A stretch of 62,362 bases of DNA from JBBSGD01 sp038254435 (lineage in GTDB: Bacteria > Actinomycetota > CADDZG01 > WHSQ01), in assembly GCA_038254435.1 (NCBI GenBank), contig JBBSGD010000010.1:1-62362 (forward strand), written 5' to 3'. Made by a program: the position numbers and the translations under genes. Each line of letters begins with the position of its first letter. The first letter of the stretch is position 1. Of this stretch, positions 35,878-45,168 are shown piece after piece. The notes under the pieces were generated by a model that was given only the letters and a program-made list of their open reading frames with translations, was not told the origin of the DNA and made no database searches.

Positions 35878-37017
35878 CTACGGGCGGTGCCGGCCTGCGA
35901 TCAGTCGTCTGATGGCGGGGTCGCGCTGCGCGGCAGCCACCGGAAGGAAATCCATCCCGTCGGGAGTGTCGAGCAGATGGTGGCGCCCGGCGTGGCCGGT
36001 GCGTCCGTACTGCCACACGATGCGGTTCTTGCGGGGATCGATGAGCACGACGCGATCCCGGTAGTCGTCGTTGACGGCAATGAGCCCGTTCGGAAGCCTC
36101 AAGGCGAGCGAGGGATGATCCAACATGCCCGGTCCCCCGGCGGGACCATAGCGCCACAGCACGTGCCCTCTGTCGTTCATGATCAGGACGTGCCCCGGGC
36201 TCGAGTAGTCCGCGACCAGAATGCGCCCGTGGCCCAGCCACTGCGCGTCCGATGGATAGGCAACCGGAGCCTGCACGGCCCACCGGAGCTTTCCCGATGG
36301 CGCGATGTCGTCGATCCACGAACCGTTGATCTCGGTTACCAGCAAGTCGCCGTTGGGTCTCGGCGTGTCGCCGTTGGGGGAGCTCAAACGAGTGGGTGGC
36401 TGGTGCGCGCATGATCCAGTCGTCCCGATCTGCCGCACGATCTTCTTGCTGCGAGAGATGAAGATGACCCGGCAGTTCCTCACGTCGGCCACCACGCGCC
36501 GCCCGGTGGGCAAGAGGTACGCGTCGTCCGGCGTGTTCAGGTATCCGGGGGCGGAGCCCGGTGTGCCGACGTGGCCGTAGTGCCACAACACCTTTCCCTT
36601 CGGGAACGACAGGACCTGAAGGGTCTGCTGATCCTCCTGGTTGGTGATGATCGATCTGAAACCGTGACCGAAGAAGGCGTCGTCGTCGTAGTGAAACGGG
36701 AACGAGGGCCTTGCTCCCCTGCCCGGGTAACGCCACAGGAGCCTCTTGTTGCCGTTCACTAGGAGAACGCGGTTGTTGCCCCTGTCGGCGATGAGCAGGT
36801 AGCCCGGAATCGGTCCGGGGGGACGAAGGGTAGGGCGAACGCGGGGACTGGGGGCGGCCGTAGGCGTCCGTCGGGAGGCCCCCGGCGCGGGAGCGGCCCC
36901 GCGGGTCGAAGTGCAAGCAGAAGCGGCAAGCACGGTGGCCAGCACTCCCGCAGCGACAAGGTGGCGGGCCGGGCGCCGCGCACGTCGCGCCCGATCAGGT
37001 CGGGGCGTGAGGGTCAT
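35878..37017 (-). CDS. Lipoprotein with NHL/PQQ-like beta-propeller, co-transcribed with the two-component system
   Basis: The N-terminus is a lipoprotein signal ('HLVAAGVLATVLAASAC'), then a Pro/Ala/Arg-rich spacer. The rest repeats propeller blades with motifs such as 'LLIADRGNNRVLLVNGNKRL', 'VLWHYGHVGTPGSAPGYLN', 'ILVADYSSPGHVLIMNDRG' and 'IVWQYGRTGHAGR'. The start overlaps the histidine kinase stop by four bases (ATGA), so it is the third gene of that operon. It may serve as an external sensor or ligand-binding partner of the kinase, but this is inference. Confidence 0.85.
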   Translation of the reverse strand: MTLTPRPDRARRARRPARHLVAAGVLATVLAASACTSTRGAAPAPGASRRTPTAAPSPRVRPTLRPPGPIPGYLLIADRGNNRVLLVNGNKRLLWRYPGRGARPSFPFHYDDDAFFGHGFRSIITNQEDQQTLQVLSFPKGKVLWHYGHVGTPGSAPGYLNTPDDAYLLPTGRRVVADVRNCRVIFISRSKKIVRQIGTTGSCAHQPPTRLSSPNGDTPRPNGDLLVTEINGSWIDDIAPSGKLRWAVQAPVAYPSDAQWLGHGRILVADYSSPGHVLIMNDRGHVLWRYGPAGGPGMLDHPSLALRLPNGLIAVNDDYRDRVVLIDPRKNRIVWQYGRTGHAGRHHLLDTPDGMDFLPVAAAQRDPAIRRLIAGRHRP

Positions 37018-38375
37018 CCGGGCAGCTCCAGGCTCACGACCGCGCCGCCCGCCTCGGCGTTGCGTGCCGAGACGCTGCCTCCGTGCGATTCGGCGATGGC
37101 CTTGACGATTGCAAGGCCGAGGCCCGCGCCGCCATCACCGCGCGATCGGCCCCCGGTCGAACGTGCGAAGGGCTCGAACGAGCGCGGCAGGAAGGCCTCT
37201 GGAAAGCCCTCGCCGGAGTCCTGAACCAAGATGATGGTGCCGTCGCCGTCGTGCCGCGCGGTGACGCTGACCGCCCCGCCCCGCGGCGTGTGGCGAAGAG
37301 CGTTGTCCACCAGGTTATCGAGCGCTTGTCGGATGCGGATCGGATCGAGCTTCGCCACGCACCCTGCGACATCGGTGTTCAAGCTGATGCACGCGGCGGC
37401 GGCACGTCCATCGAACGCAGCAGACACATTCCTCAGCAGCAACCCCAGGTCGATGGTCTCCTTGCGCACGGGGAGCTTGCCCTCCTTCGACCTCGCCAGG
37501 ATGAGCAGGTCCTCGGCGAGACGATTGAGCCGGTCGGACTCCTCGGAAGCGCTGCGCAGAGCTGCCTGGAGCTCTTCCTTGGACCGAGATTGACTCAGAG
37601 CGAGCTCGAGCTCGGTGCGCAGGATGGCAAGGGGAGTACGCAGCTCGTGACCGGCGTCGTCGACGATCCGGCGCTCGCGCTCCAGGGCTCCCTGGAGGCG
37701 CTCGAGCATGGCGTTGAGGGTAGTTCCGAGCCTCTCGATCTCGTCGCCGGTGGAAGCTACCGAGAGGCGCTGCTCGGACTCACCCGCGGACAGGCCTTCT
37801 GCCTGCCTACGCATACTCTCCACCGGGCGCAAGGCGGCTCCCGCCAAGAGCCACCCGATTGCCGTCACGACTACGAGCACGATCGGCCCGCCTATCCACA
37901 TCAGCTCCGTGAGGCGGGCAAGAGCGGCCCGGCGCTGCTCGAGGTTCGCGCCCACGACGACTACTTGGCCGCGCGCGGTGGGAAGAGCCAGCAAGCGCGC
38001 CTCGATCGGCTCTCCGCGTGGATCCGGCACGGAAGCCTCCAGATAACGGGGCATGCTCACGCCCCGAAGGGTCCGCGAGGCCACGAGAGGCAAGTTGCTC
38101 AAGGACTGACTCGAATCCAGAACGGCTCCGCGCCGCGACAGAATCTGAGCGAACGCAGCATCTGAGTCCAGCAACGCGGCGGGATTCCTCAAACTCGTGC
38201 CCTTGCCGTTGAGGCTTGCAGCGATGGTGTCCGCTCTCGACCGGAGCCCGGCGTCGATGGCGTCGGTGAGGTTGGCGCCGAGACGAAGATAGAGGAACGC
38301 ACCCGTCGCACCCAGCACTATCAAGACGAGTAAGCCGAATATCAGAGTGAGCCGGGTCCTAATCCGCACGCGCAC
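37014..38375 (-). CDS. OmpR-partner sensor histidine kinase
   Basis: Two membrane helices ('LIFGLLVLIVLGATGAFLYL' and 'GGPIVLVVVTAIGWLLAGAA') flank an extracellular sensor of about 130 residues. A HAMP domain follows. The HisKA domain has the phosphorylated His in 'DDAGHELRTPLAILR', and the ATPase part has 'ALDNLVDNALRHTP', 'VQDSGEGFPE' and 'GGAGLGLAIVKAI'. The start overlaps the response regulator gene by 17 bases. It should phosphorylate that regulator; the signal is unknown but the linked ABC exporter suggests envelope or drug stress. Confidence 0.93.
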   Translation of the reverse strand: MRVRIRTRLTLIFGLLVLIVLGATGAFLYLRLGANLTDAIDAGLRSRADTIAASLNGKGTSLRNPAALLDSDAAFAQILSRRGAVLDSSQSLSNLPLVASRTLRGVSMPRYLEASVPDPRGEPIEARLLALPTARGQVVVVGANLEQRRAALARLTELMWIGGPIVLVVVTAIGWLLAGAALRPVESMRRQAEGLSAGESEQRLSVASTGDEIERLGTTLNAMLERLQGALERERRIVDDAGHELRTPLAILRTELELALSQSRSKEELQAALRSASEESDRLNRLAEDLLILARSKEGKLPVRKETIDLGLLLRNVSAAFDGRAAAACISLNTDVAGCVAKLDPIRIRQALDNLVDNALRHTPRGGAVSVTARHDGDGTIILVQDSGEGFPEAFLPRSFEPFARSTGGRSRGDGGAGLGLAIVKAIAESHGGSVSARNAEAGGAVVSLELPG

Positions 38376-39051
38376 CCACCGGCTGCTCGATCAGCCGGTA
38401 ACCGGCTCCCCGCACCGTTTCTATGGAGTGGCGATTGAACGGACGGTCGATCTTCTCGCGCAGGTATCGGACGTAGACATCAACCACGTTCGAGTCACCT
38501 TCATAGGCGAAGTCCCAGACGTGCTCGATGAGCCTCGTCCGGCTCAAGAGCTCGCCGCGATGGCGCATGAAGTACTCGAGCAAGGCGAACTCCTTGGCGG
38601 TGAGCTCGACCGGCGACCCCGCCCTCGTGACGTGATGCCCGGCAGGGTCAAGAGTTAGGTCACCGGCGGTCAGGCAAACAGGCCTCTCCGGCGAGCCGCG
38701 CCGAATGAGCGCCCGTACCCGGGCGAGCAGCTCGGTGAACGAGAACGGCTTGGTTAGGTAGTCGTCGGCGCCCGCGTCGAGGCCCGCCACCCGGTCGCCG
38801 ACCGCGTCTCTCGCCGTGAGCATGAGAACCGGCGCCCACCGGCCTGCGCTCCTGAGTCGAGCGCAGACACCGAAACCGTCGCCATCGGGCAGCATCACAT
38901 CGAGCACTATGCAGTCGTAGGCGTTCTCGGAAGCACCCCAGCCGGCTTCTTCACCGGTTGCGGCAACGTCGACTGCGTAGCCGTCCTCCTCGAGCCCCCG
39001 TTTGAGCAACGCGGCCATCTTGATCTCGTCCTCGACCACCAGAATGCGCAC
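38359..39051 (-). CDS. OmpR/PhoB-family response regulator
   Basis: The receiver has the acidic pocket and phosphosite ('MRILVVEDEIKMAALL', 'DCIVLDVMLPDGDGF', 'LMLTARDAVGDRVAGLD', 'YLTKPFSF'). The C-terminal winged-helix ends in 'RYLREKIDRPFNRHSIETVR', 'GAGYRL'. GTG 39051 follows GGAGGTGG. Such regulators bind pairs of direct repeats 10-11 bp apart, and a repeat of this type lies 36-54 bases upstream. The same repeat precedes the lipoprotein/ABC operon, so both may be targets. Confidence 0.95.
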   Translation of the reverse strand: MRILVVEDEIKMAALLKRGLEEDGYAVDVAATGEEAGWGASENAYDCIVLDVMLPDGDGFGVCARLRSAGRWAPVLMLTARDAVGDRVAGLDAGADDYLTKPFSFTELLARVRALIRRGSPERPVCLTAGDLTLDPAGHHVTRAGSPVELTAKEFALLEYFMRHRGELLSRTRLIEHVWDFAYEGDSNVVDVYVRYLREKIDRPFNRHSIETVRGAGYRLIEQPVGARAD

Positions 39052-39086
39052 CTACCACCTCCTGTTTCCCACACTAGGCGCAGCAC

Positions 39087-39104
39087 ATGAGAGCAGAATG
39101 AGAG
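39087..39104. promoter_or_regulatory. Direct repeat, probable response-regulator box A
   Basis: Two copies of ATGAGAG start 11 bp apart (39087 and 39098) upstream of the response-regulator gene. The same arrangement, ATGAGAGCA-n2-ATGAGAGGC, occurs at 43865-43884. On the transcribed strand it reads CTCTCAT twice. The 11-bp period is the helical repeat used by OmpR/PhoB-family dimers. No other function is apparent. Confidence 0.6.
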
Positions 39105-39131
39105 GCGAGCCGCGCTGTGACCCTCTGTGTC

Positions 39132-41780
39132 CTAGAAGTCACGCAGCAACCGGGCGGCGGAGCGCCGCGTCGCCGAGATGGTGCTCGTCCCGGCAGCAAG
39201 CACCGCTCCCACCGCAGCCGCTACAACGATGGACAGATAGAGCCAGGGGACAAAGAGGTGCGTGGGCGGCGGGTCGAAGACTCCCGTCAGGATCTTCACC
39301 AGGACGTAGGAGATGCCCCAGCCCGTCAGCGCGCCCAGCGCCGCTCCCCCCACCGTGACGAACACGGCCTCGCTCCAGACAAACGAAGCGAGATGTCGAC
39401 GCTTCGCACCAAGAGCAGACAGGACTGCGAAGTTCCTGCCCCGCTCGCGAAACCCGAGTGCGAGAACGAGGCCCGTCGCGGCGGCCGCAAAGAAGACCGC
39501 GAAAGCGAGCTCCAGCCGGGTCAGCCCCGTAAGGTCAAGGGTCGTGAGCCCGGTCAGGGTCAAGTGCAGCTGGTGGTTCAGATCGGTAACGGTTGCCCCC
39601 GAGCCCCGGCCCAACAAGCCGCGCACGCCGGCCGCGACTTGCGTCGGAGAGCCGTTCGTTCTCACCAGCAGGGTTTGAGCGGCGCTCGAGCCCGTTTGTC
39701 TACCCACGTACGAAGCGTTGGCGACTATGAACGAGTCGTGTGGAGCGGTAGGGAACTCACGCACCACTCCAACGAACTGGAAGGGCACCACGTGGTACTT
39801 GTGATCGCGCGCAAACTGCATCCGCAATCTCAGGGTGTCGCCCAGCTTGAGCTGAAAGTCCTTGACGGTCTCATCGGACACGAGCACCCCCTTCGGGTTG
39901 TTTCTCAGTGTTTGCAACGTCTGGGTCGCGCTGCCGTTGCCAAAGAACGCGTCGGACATCGGGGTGGCTTGCTCGATCGTGGAGGGATTAATTCCGTACA
40001 GATCCTGCAAGTCGGGCCCGACGTAAGCGAATCGATGCTGCATGGGTTGGTCTGCACTCACACCCGGCAGGCGCGCGACGGCTCCCGCCAGTGACGGCGC
40101 CAGACCAGAGGACGCGGACGTCGTCGCGGTCACGTCGGCGCCGTTGGTGAGTTGAGCGTCGACCTTCGACTGGGCGGCATAGGTAGCGTTGAAGACAGAT
40201 GTCGACACGGCGAAAGAAGCCGTCACCGCCACGATGACAAGACCTTTCGTCAGCAGCAGACGCTGGCGGGACATGGACGACGCGACCACCGACGACAGCC
40301 CCCCCGCAAACGGACGATTCGCCGCACGAACCACTCGCCGGCCTCTGTGCAGCGAAAAGTCGGCGAGCCGCCATGCGAGCAGGGCGGCGCCGATCCACAG
40401 CATCAGTGGGGCGGCAAGCGTGAAGTAGTCGACCGAGATCGTGGGCACGCCTTCCGGAGCCAGCACTACCTGATAGCCGCTCTTCACCGCCTTCCAAAAG
40501 ACCAGTCCCGAGCAGGCCAGAAGAACGAAGTCAAGATAGACGCGCTGCCAGAGCGGGCTGCGAACCTTGGCTATGTCCGCTTGGGATGCCTTGACCGAGA
40601 AGAAGCGGGCATCGCGCAGCGCCGGCAGCAATATGCTTGCAAAGGCAAGGGCGGTTCCCGCGACGCAGGCAGCAAGCACCCACACGATCGCCTGGGCGTT
40701 CGTTGCCCCAAACCCAGAGGCGCCCAGCGCGAGTCGGCCTGCCAGAACCGCCCCTACGACACCCAGCGCGCACCCTGCAGCCGCAACCAGCGAGGCTTCC
40801 GCCGCCGCGAGTCCCAGGACCCGTCCGGATGTCGCCCCCCGCAGCCTCAGAAGAGCCTGCTCCCGGCGGCGCCGATCGCGGCCCGCGCCTGCGACCGCGA
40901 TCGTCAGGAGAGCTGCAAGCACAACTCCCGGGAGACCGAGGAACATGAACAGCAGCTGCGCATAGACGGCGTCTCCGCGCGCCGCGTCGAGTTGCGCCCC
41001 AAGGTTGTTGCCGACGATCCCGTGCCCGGCAAGCCGGGCCTCGAGGTTTAGAGCGCGTCCCGTGACCTGCGCGAAGGCGGCTCCGGGATCCGCAGGCAAC
41101 GAGCGCGCCAGGCGCACATGGACCTGCTGCTGGACCGCCGCCGCGTCTGCTCTTGCCACGCTATCGTAGAGCCGGTGCCACATTGGGAGGGGAACAAGGG
41201 CGACGTTGTCCGGGGGGGCCGTCAACCCCGAACCCGGTGGGGCCCCTACCGTTTGGAACATCGAGTCCGCGGCGGGCAGATCGACGATACCCGCAACCTT
41301 CACCTCTGTCGGCGCCAGACCGGGTCGGTGGATCGTCACCCTGGAGCCGACGGCCGCCTGCAGGTTCGCCGCAGTTTGTTGCGCAAGCAGAACCCCTGAC
41401 GACGCGCCCACGAGCGAGCGAATCTCTCCGGGAAACTTCGACGCGTAGCCCGAAGGCAGCCCCAGGACCTTGCCGGCGCCGGTCGTCTGCACGGAGCCGC
41501 CGGTCTTGGTCGTGAAGCTGGTGGCGTCCCCATATCCAACTGGAGCCGCCACGTCGACCCCCGGGGCACCGGCGATCTGTCGCAGCGCGCGGACCGGTTG
41601 CGCTCCTGCCGACAGTTGAACCTGCCAGTCGACCGAGACGCCCTTGACCGCCTGAGCCGTCATGGCCGCCTTGCTCGCGGAGAAGAAGGCTCCGAGGGAA
41701 CCGAGCAGGGCCACCGTCAGAGCGACCCCTACAACTGCTCCGGCCAACCGCGCTCCCCGTCTTCTGACGAGCCCCGACAC
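39132..41780 (-). CDS. FtsX/MacB-like ABC transporter permease, large
   Basis: The protein has about 880 residues, ten or more membrane helices and two FtsX domains: 'GLPGVVLAALLTIAVAGAG' in the first half and 'FAVFFAAAATGLVLALGF' near the end, with extracellular segments between. Such permeases move substrates, often peptides or lipoproteins, or transmit force in the envelope. GTG 41780 lies after the upstream ATPase stop. A start at 41840, overlapping it by 55 bases, is equally open. The two preceding genes encode the ATPases, which is unusual because one ATPase normally suffices. It is the last gene of the operon. Confidence 0.88.
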   Translation of the reverse strand: MSGLVRRRGARLAGAVVGVALTVALLGSLGAFFSASKAAMTAQAVKGVSVDWQVQLSAGAQPVRALRQIAGAPGVDVAAPVGYGDATSFTTKTGGSVQTTGAGKVLGLPSGYASKFPGEIRSLVGASSGVLLAQQTAANLQAAVGSRVTIHRPGLAPTEVKVAGIVDLPAADSMFQTVGAPPGSGLTAPPDNVALVPLPMWHRLYDSVARADAAAVQQQVHVRLARSLPADPGAAFAQVTGRALNLEARLAGHGIVGNNLGAQLDAARGDAVYAQLLFMFLGLPGVVLAALLTIAVAGAGRDRRRREQALLRLRGATSGRVLGLAAAEASLVAAAGCALGVVGAVLAGRLALGASGFGATNAQAIVWVLAACVAGTALAFASILLPALRDARFFSVKASQADIAKVRSPLWQRVYLDFVLLACSGLVFWKAVKSGYQVVLAPEGVPTISVDYFTLAAPLMLWIGAALLAWRLADFSLHRGRRVVRAANRPFAGGLSSVVASSMSRQRLLLTKGLVIVAVTASFAVSTSVFNATYAAQSKVDAQLTNGADVTATTSASSGLAPSLAGAVARLPGVSADQPMQHRFAYVGPDLQDLYGINPSTIEQATPMSDAFFGNGSATQTLQTLRNNPKGVLVSDETVKDFQLKLGDTLRLRMQFARDHKYHVVPFQFVGVVREFPTAPHDSFIVANASYVGRQTGSSAAQTLLVRTNGSPTQVAAGVRGLLGRGSGATVTDLNHQLHLTLTGLTTLDLTGLTRLELAFAVFFAAAATGLVLALGFRERGRNFAVLSALGAKRRHLASFVWSEAVFVTVGGAALGALTGWGISYVLVKILTGVFDPPPTHLFVPWLYLSIVVAAAVGAVLAAGTSTISATRRSAARLLRDF

Positions 41781-41785
41781 CCATC

Positions 41786-42463
41786 TCAAGGCAAACGTAC
41801 GACCATCTCCCCTCCGAGGCGGCCGTCGGCCAACGTCCATCGATGAGACAGCCGCTCGACCACAGACGGATCATGAGTTGCGACGACCACGGCGGCGCCA
41901 CAGCCGCGCGCTCGCGCCAGCATGATCTCCACGACCCGGCCCGCGGTCGCGCGGTCCTGTTGGCCCGTGGGCTCGTCTACCAGCACCAGCCGAGGACGTC
42001 CGACGAGCGCCCGGGCGAGGCTTGCGCGCTGCTGCTGCCCCCCGGAAATCTCCTGCGGCAGGTTGTCGGCGACGCCAGTGAGCTCGAGGAGCTCGAGCAT
42101 CTCGGCAGCAGCCTCGAGCGCGCTGGGTTCATGGGTATCCAGGAGAAGCAGGGGCAGGGCCACGTTCTCCTTCACGGTCAGGGCCGGGAGCAGGCTCTGC
42201 CCTTGGAAAGCCATCGCCACCGGGCCGGGCTTGAGGTCCGCACGCGCGCCGAGTGCCGGCCACTCGAGCGTCCCCGAGCTGGGCCGATCGAGCCCGGCCA
42301 AGAGGTGGAGGAGCGTGGACTTTCCGCTGCCAGAGGGTCCCTCGAGCGCAATCTGCTGGTCCGATTCGACGGTGAAGGTCGCGGGTGCGATTGCGACGTG
42401 CCGGGAGCCTCCCTCTCTAAAGACGCGCGACACCGCATCGGCTCTTACCAGGACCTCGCTCAC
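41786..42463 (-). CDS. ABC transporter ATPase (LolD/MacB-like), second
   Basis: The Walker A motif is 'GPSGSGKSTLLHLLAG', the signature is 'ISGGQQQRASLARAL', and Walker B is 'RLVLVDEPTGQQDR'. The D-loop is 'GQQDRAT' rather than the common 'GxLD'. It starts inside the end of the preceding ATPase gene (overlap four bases). It probably energises the FtsX-like permease, alone or with the first ATPase as a heterodimer. Confidence 0.93.
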   Translation of the reverse strand: MSEVLVRADAVSRVFREGGSRHVAIAPATFTVESDQQIALEGPSGSGKSTLLHLLAGLDRPSSGTLEWPALGARADLKPGPVAMAFQGQSLLPALTVKENVALPLLLLDTHEPSALEAAAEMLELLELTGVADNLPQEISGGQQQRASLARALVGRPRLVLVDEPTGQQDRATAGRVVEIMLARARGCGAAVVVATHDPSVVERLSHRWTLADGRLGGEMVVRLP

Positions 42464-43176
42464 TTCGACACCCTGCCGTCGATCAGCTCGACGACGCGAT
42501 CGGCGGCTTGCGCGACGCGCTCGCTGTGACTCACGATCATTACGGAACGTCCCGCCCTCGCTCTCGCGCTCAGAAGGTCGAGTACCAACTCCTCGTTTGC
42601 CGAATCGAGCTCACCCGTCGGCTCGTCTGCGAGCAGAACAGGTGGATCGTTGGCCACAGAAACTGCGAGCGAGGCGCGAGCGTTCTCGCCCCCCGACAGG
42701 GAAGAAGGCCGCGCCAGGGCGCTGGCCCCGATCCCGAGCGACGACAGCAGGGTCCCGGGGTCGGAGGCGGACGACCCGCCTCCCAAGCTCTGTGCGAGCC
42801 GCACGTTATCGATGATGGTGAGGTGCTCCACCAGGTTTCCGGCCTGCAGGAGCATGCCGATGAAACGTCCTCTAATGGCCGTCCGCTCGGTTTCCGAGCG
42901 CCGCGTGAGGCGGCGTCCCGCGACCACGACGTGGCCTCCGTCCGGCTCGTCGACACCGGCAAGGCACCCGAGCAGCGTGCTCTTGCCGCTTCCCGAGGGC
43001 CCGACTACGGCCACCATCTCGCCCGGAACTACCTGCAAGGAAACGCCTCGCAGGGCAAAGATTTCGTCGTCGCCGCTGTGATAGAAGCGATACAGCTCGT
43101 GCGCTTGAAGACCCGCGCTCGGCTCCCTCCCGCCGCCAACTACTTCCACATGAAGCTCTGAGAGACAATGCGCCAC
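42460..43176 (-). CDS. ABC transporter ATPase (LolD/MacB-like), first
   Basis: Walker A is 'GPSGSGKSTLLGCLAG', the signature 'LSGGENARASLAVSV' and Walker B 'PPVLLADEPTGELDSA'. It lies between the lipoprotein and the second ATPase and overlaps both (37 and four bases), so all four genes are one transcript. The start at 43176 overlaps the lipoprotein stop; a later start near 43149 would avoid most of the overlap. Two different ATPase genes with a single permease gene suggest a heterodimeric nucleotide-binding unit. Confidence 0.9.
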   Translation of the reverse strand: MAHCLSELHVEVVGGGREPSAGLQAHELYRFYHSGDDEIFALRGVSLQVVPGEMVAVVGPSGSGKSTLLGCLAGVDEPDGGHVVVAGRRLTRRSETERTAIRGRFIGMLLQAGNLVEHLTIIDNVRLAQSLGGGSSASDPGTLLSSLGIGASALARPSSLSGGENARASLAVSVANDPPVLLADEPTGELDSANEELVLDLLSARARAGRSVMIVSHSERVAQAADRVVELIDGRVSK

Positions 43177-43814
43177 GGATCTACGTTGTCCGAGCCCACG
43201 GGCGAGGACAGAATGAGATCCGCCTCACGGCCGCCCCGAAAGAGCTCGAATCGAAGCAGGTCGAGACGGTACCGCTTTCCCGTCACCGCATTGGGCTTGC
43301 TGTTGGCCTGATAGTGAACCATCACGGCCTTGCCGCCCGGCAAAGAGACGCTGTTGAGCCCCTCGAGCTTGAATGCCGGGACGGTTCGCTTCAGCGTGGG
43401 GATCTCGCTCGACTTGACCGTGCCCGGCGAGGGGGCCGAAGCCGCGGCGTGCCAGATGACGCTCACCGAGTTGAGCTTGCTCGTAAAGGTGACGCTCGAT
43501 CCCTTATTGGTGCGGGACCATCCCTCCGGCACTTTGATCGCAAAGTGCCCCGCGGAGGAGTCGTACGGAACGAAGGCCGTGCTGTCGGGGATGTCGCCCG
43601 GCGGGTTGCTCTCGACGGGCACCGGGCTCTGGGGCTTGATTGCCTTGGCCGGGGGAGTCTGCTTCTTGCTCTTGTGCGACAGCGTCGAAGATCCTGCCGC
43701 CGGCTTCGGAGAAGGGGAGCTCGACGTTCCGCCACAAGCCGCGAGCACGCCCAGGCTTAGCACCAGTCCGCCCACGGGGATCAGTCGCGCCCACATTTTC
43801 TGTCTCATCATCAC
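43140..43814 (-). CDS. Lipoprotein, first gene of the ABC exporter operon
   Basis: A lipoprotein signal is clear ('LIPVGGLVLSLGVLAAC'), then a Ser/Pro/Lys linker, then a domain of about 150 residues ('FAIKVPEGWSRTNKGSSVTF', 'LEGLNSVSLPGGKAVMVHYQ') that resembles LpqN/PsbP-like folds. It is anchored outside the membrane beside the permease. Such proteins often deliver substrate or sense the envelope. The response-regulator box lies 51-70 bases upstream, so its transcription is likely controlled by the linked two-component system. Confidence 0.85.
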   Translation of the reverse strand: MMMRQKMWARLIPVGGLVLSLGVLAACGGTSSSPSPKPAAGSSTLSHKSKKQTPPAKAIKPQSPVPVESNPPGDIPDSTAFVPYDSSAGHFAIKVPEGWSRTNKGSSVTFTSKLNSVSVIWHAAASAPSPGTVKSSEIPTLKRTVPAFKLEGLNSVSLPGGKAVMVHYQANSKPNAVTGKRYRLDLLRFELFRGGREADLILSSPVGSDNVDPWRIVSQSFMWK

Positions 43815-43864
43815 GGCTCCCGGATCGATAGCTGTGTGTCGGGTACCGGTCTACGGGAGTGCCC

Positions 43865-43882
43865 ATGAGAGCATGATGAGAG
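43865..43882. promoter_or_regulatory. Direct repeat, probable response-regulator box B
   Basis: Two ATGAGAG copies start 11 bp apart (43865 and 43876), upstream of the lipoprotein/ABC operon. Compared with box A the spacer differs only at two bases (TG instead of GA), while GC follows the second copy in both. The distance to the start codon (about 50 bases) is similar to box A (about 36 bases). Confidence 0.6.
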
Positions 43883-44019
43883 GCAGGCTCCGGCGGCCTC
43901 AGCCACGGGGGTTAGGGCCTCCGGGCCGGGCTCGCAGGAACCACGGCCTCGCGCTGCGAGCGCAGTTAGGATCGCCCCGTCCGAGCACCACTGCCGGCCA
44001 CGAGGAGCGCCGACTACCC

Positions 44020-44706
44020 ATGCGGATCGCAATCCTTTCCGATATCCACGGGAACTTGGTCGCGCTGGATGCGGTGCTGGCCGACATCGAGCGCCACTCA
44101 CCAGACGAGATCTGGTGTGGCGGGGACATCGCCTGGGGCGGACCGTGGCCCAAGGAGTGCATCGCGCGCGTGCGGGCCGCGGGCTGGCCGACCGTCAAGG
44201 GCAATACCGACGTATGGGTTACCGGCGACCCCCAGGGGGTTCCCGAGGACGTGCCGCCCGATCACATCGCGGCGATGGCGCAGGCGCACGAGATATCGCA
44301 AGAGGACAGCACGTGGCTGCTGAACCTGCCGCTGGGCCATTCCGGCCAGGGGTCGCTGCTGCTCGTCCACGGCACGCCCGAGACGCCCTTCGACGCCCCC
44401 ATGCCCGACGCCCCCGCCAGCGCCTTTCAGCCGTACGCCGACCAGGCCCAGAACGTAGTCTACGGACACGTCCATCGCAGCTTCGTGAGGCGCCTTGCCG
44501 ACGGCACCCTCGTCTGCAACACGGGATCGGTCGGGCTGCCCATGGACGGTCCGACGGCCTCTTATCTGCTGATCGACAGGAACGCCGCGGACTGGACGTT
44601 TCGCCACAGGCGCGTGGAGTTTGACCGGGCCGCCGTGCGGGCCGAGGCGTCGCGCATGGAGCAGATCGTGGCCGACTGGATGCTCGAGCGGCTTCCCGCT
44701 TCGTGA
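44020..44706 (+). CDS. Metallophosphoesterase (YfcE/calcineurin-like family)
   Basis: The metal-site motifs run in order: 'AILSDIHGNLVALDAV' (DxH), 'CGGDIAWGG' (GD), 'GNTDVW' (GNxD/H), 'VHGTPE' and 'GHVHRSF' (GHxH). The 229-residue length fits small phosphodiesterases. The usual Asn-His in motif 3 is 'NTD', as in several family members. Substrate unknown; these enzymes act on small phosphodiesters. It overlaps the DUF2203 gene by four bases, so the two are coupled. Confidence 0.92.
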   Translation: MRIAILSDIHGNLVALDAVLADIERHSPDEIWCGGDIAWGGPWPKECIARVRAAGWPTVKGNTDVWVTGDPQGVPEDVPPDHIAAMAQAHEISQEDSTWLLNLPLGHSGQGSLLLVHGTPETPFDAPMPDAPASAFQPYADQAQNVVYGHVHRSFVRRLADGTLVCNTGSVGLPMDGPTASYLLIDRNAADWTFRHRRVEFDRAAVRAEASRMEQIVADWMLERLPAS

Positions 44707-45083
44707 GCGGCAAGCGCTACACACTCGCCGAGGCGAACGACCTGCTCGCCTATCTCGCCCCCACGCTCGTGGAGCTGCGCCAGAAGTCGGAGCAGGCAGC
44801 GTCCCAGCAGTCGACCGTGGACAAGACCGCTTCCGGCAACGGTGGCTCTGCCGCCGGCGAGCGCTGGTCGCGCACACTGGCGCGCATCGCCGAGCTGCTG
44901 GAGAGGCTGGAAGAGTGGACAGTCATCCTGCGCGACATGGACAGCGGCTTAGTCGACTTCCCGGCGGAGGTACACGGCAAGCAAGCCTATTTCTGCTGGC
45001 GGCTGGGTGAGCCGAAGGTCGCCCACTACCACTCGGCCGAAGACGGGTTTGCGGGACGCCGGCCGCTTCCCGAAAGCTTTTGA
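44703..45083 (+). CDS. DUF2203 family protein
   Basis: The protein of 126 residues has the family pattern: 'YTLAEANDLLAYLAPTLVEL' at the start, a helix-rich middle, and 'DFPAEVHGKQAYFCWRLGEP' then 'HYHSAEDGFAGRRPLPE' at the end. The GTG start overlaps the stop of the phosphoesterase. DUF2203 proteins are widespread in Actinobacteria and have no known function. The conserved His/Trp/Glu cluster in the last third may bind a metal or small ligand. Confidence 0.88.
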   Translation: MSGKRYTLAEANDLLAYLAPTLVELRQKSEQAASQQSTVDKTASGNGGSAAGERWSRTLARIAELLERLEEWTVILRDMDSGLVDFPAEVHGKQAYFCWRLGEPKVAHYHSAEDGFAGRRPLPESF

Positions 45084-45168
45084 CGCTCCTACGGGAAGGA
45101 CTCCGGCAGGTAACCCGTGGTTGCCGGGGGGCAAGCGCCGGCGCCTCAAAGCCCGTATCCTTCCTCGC

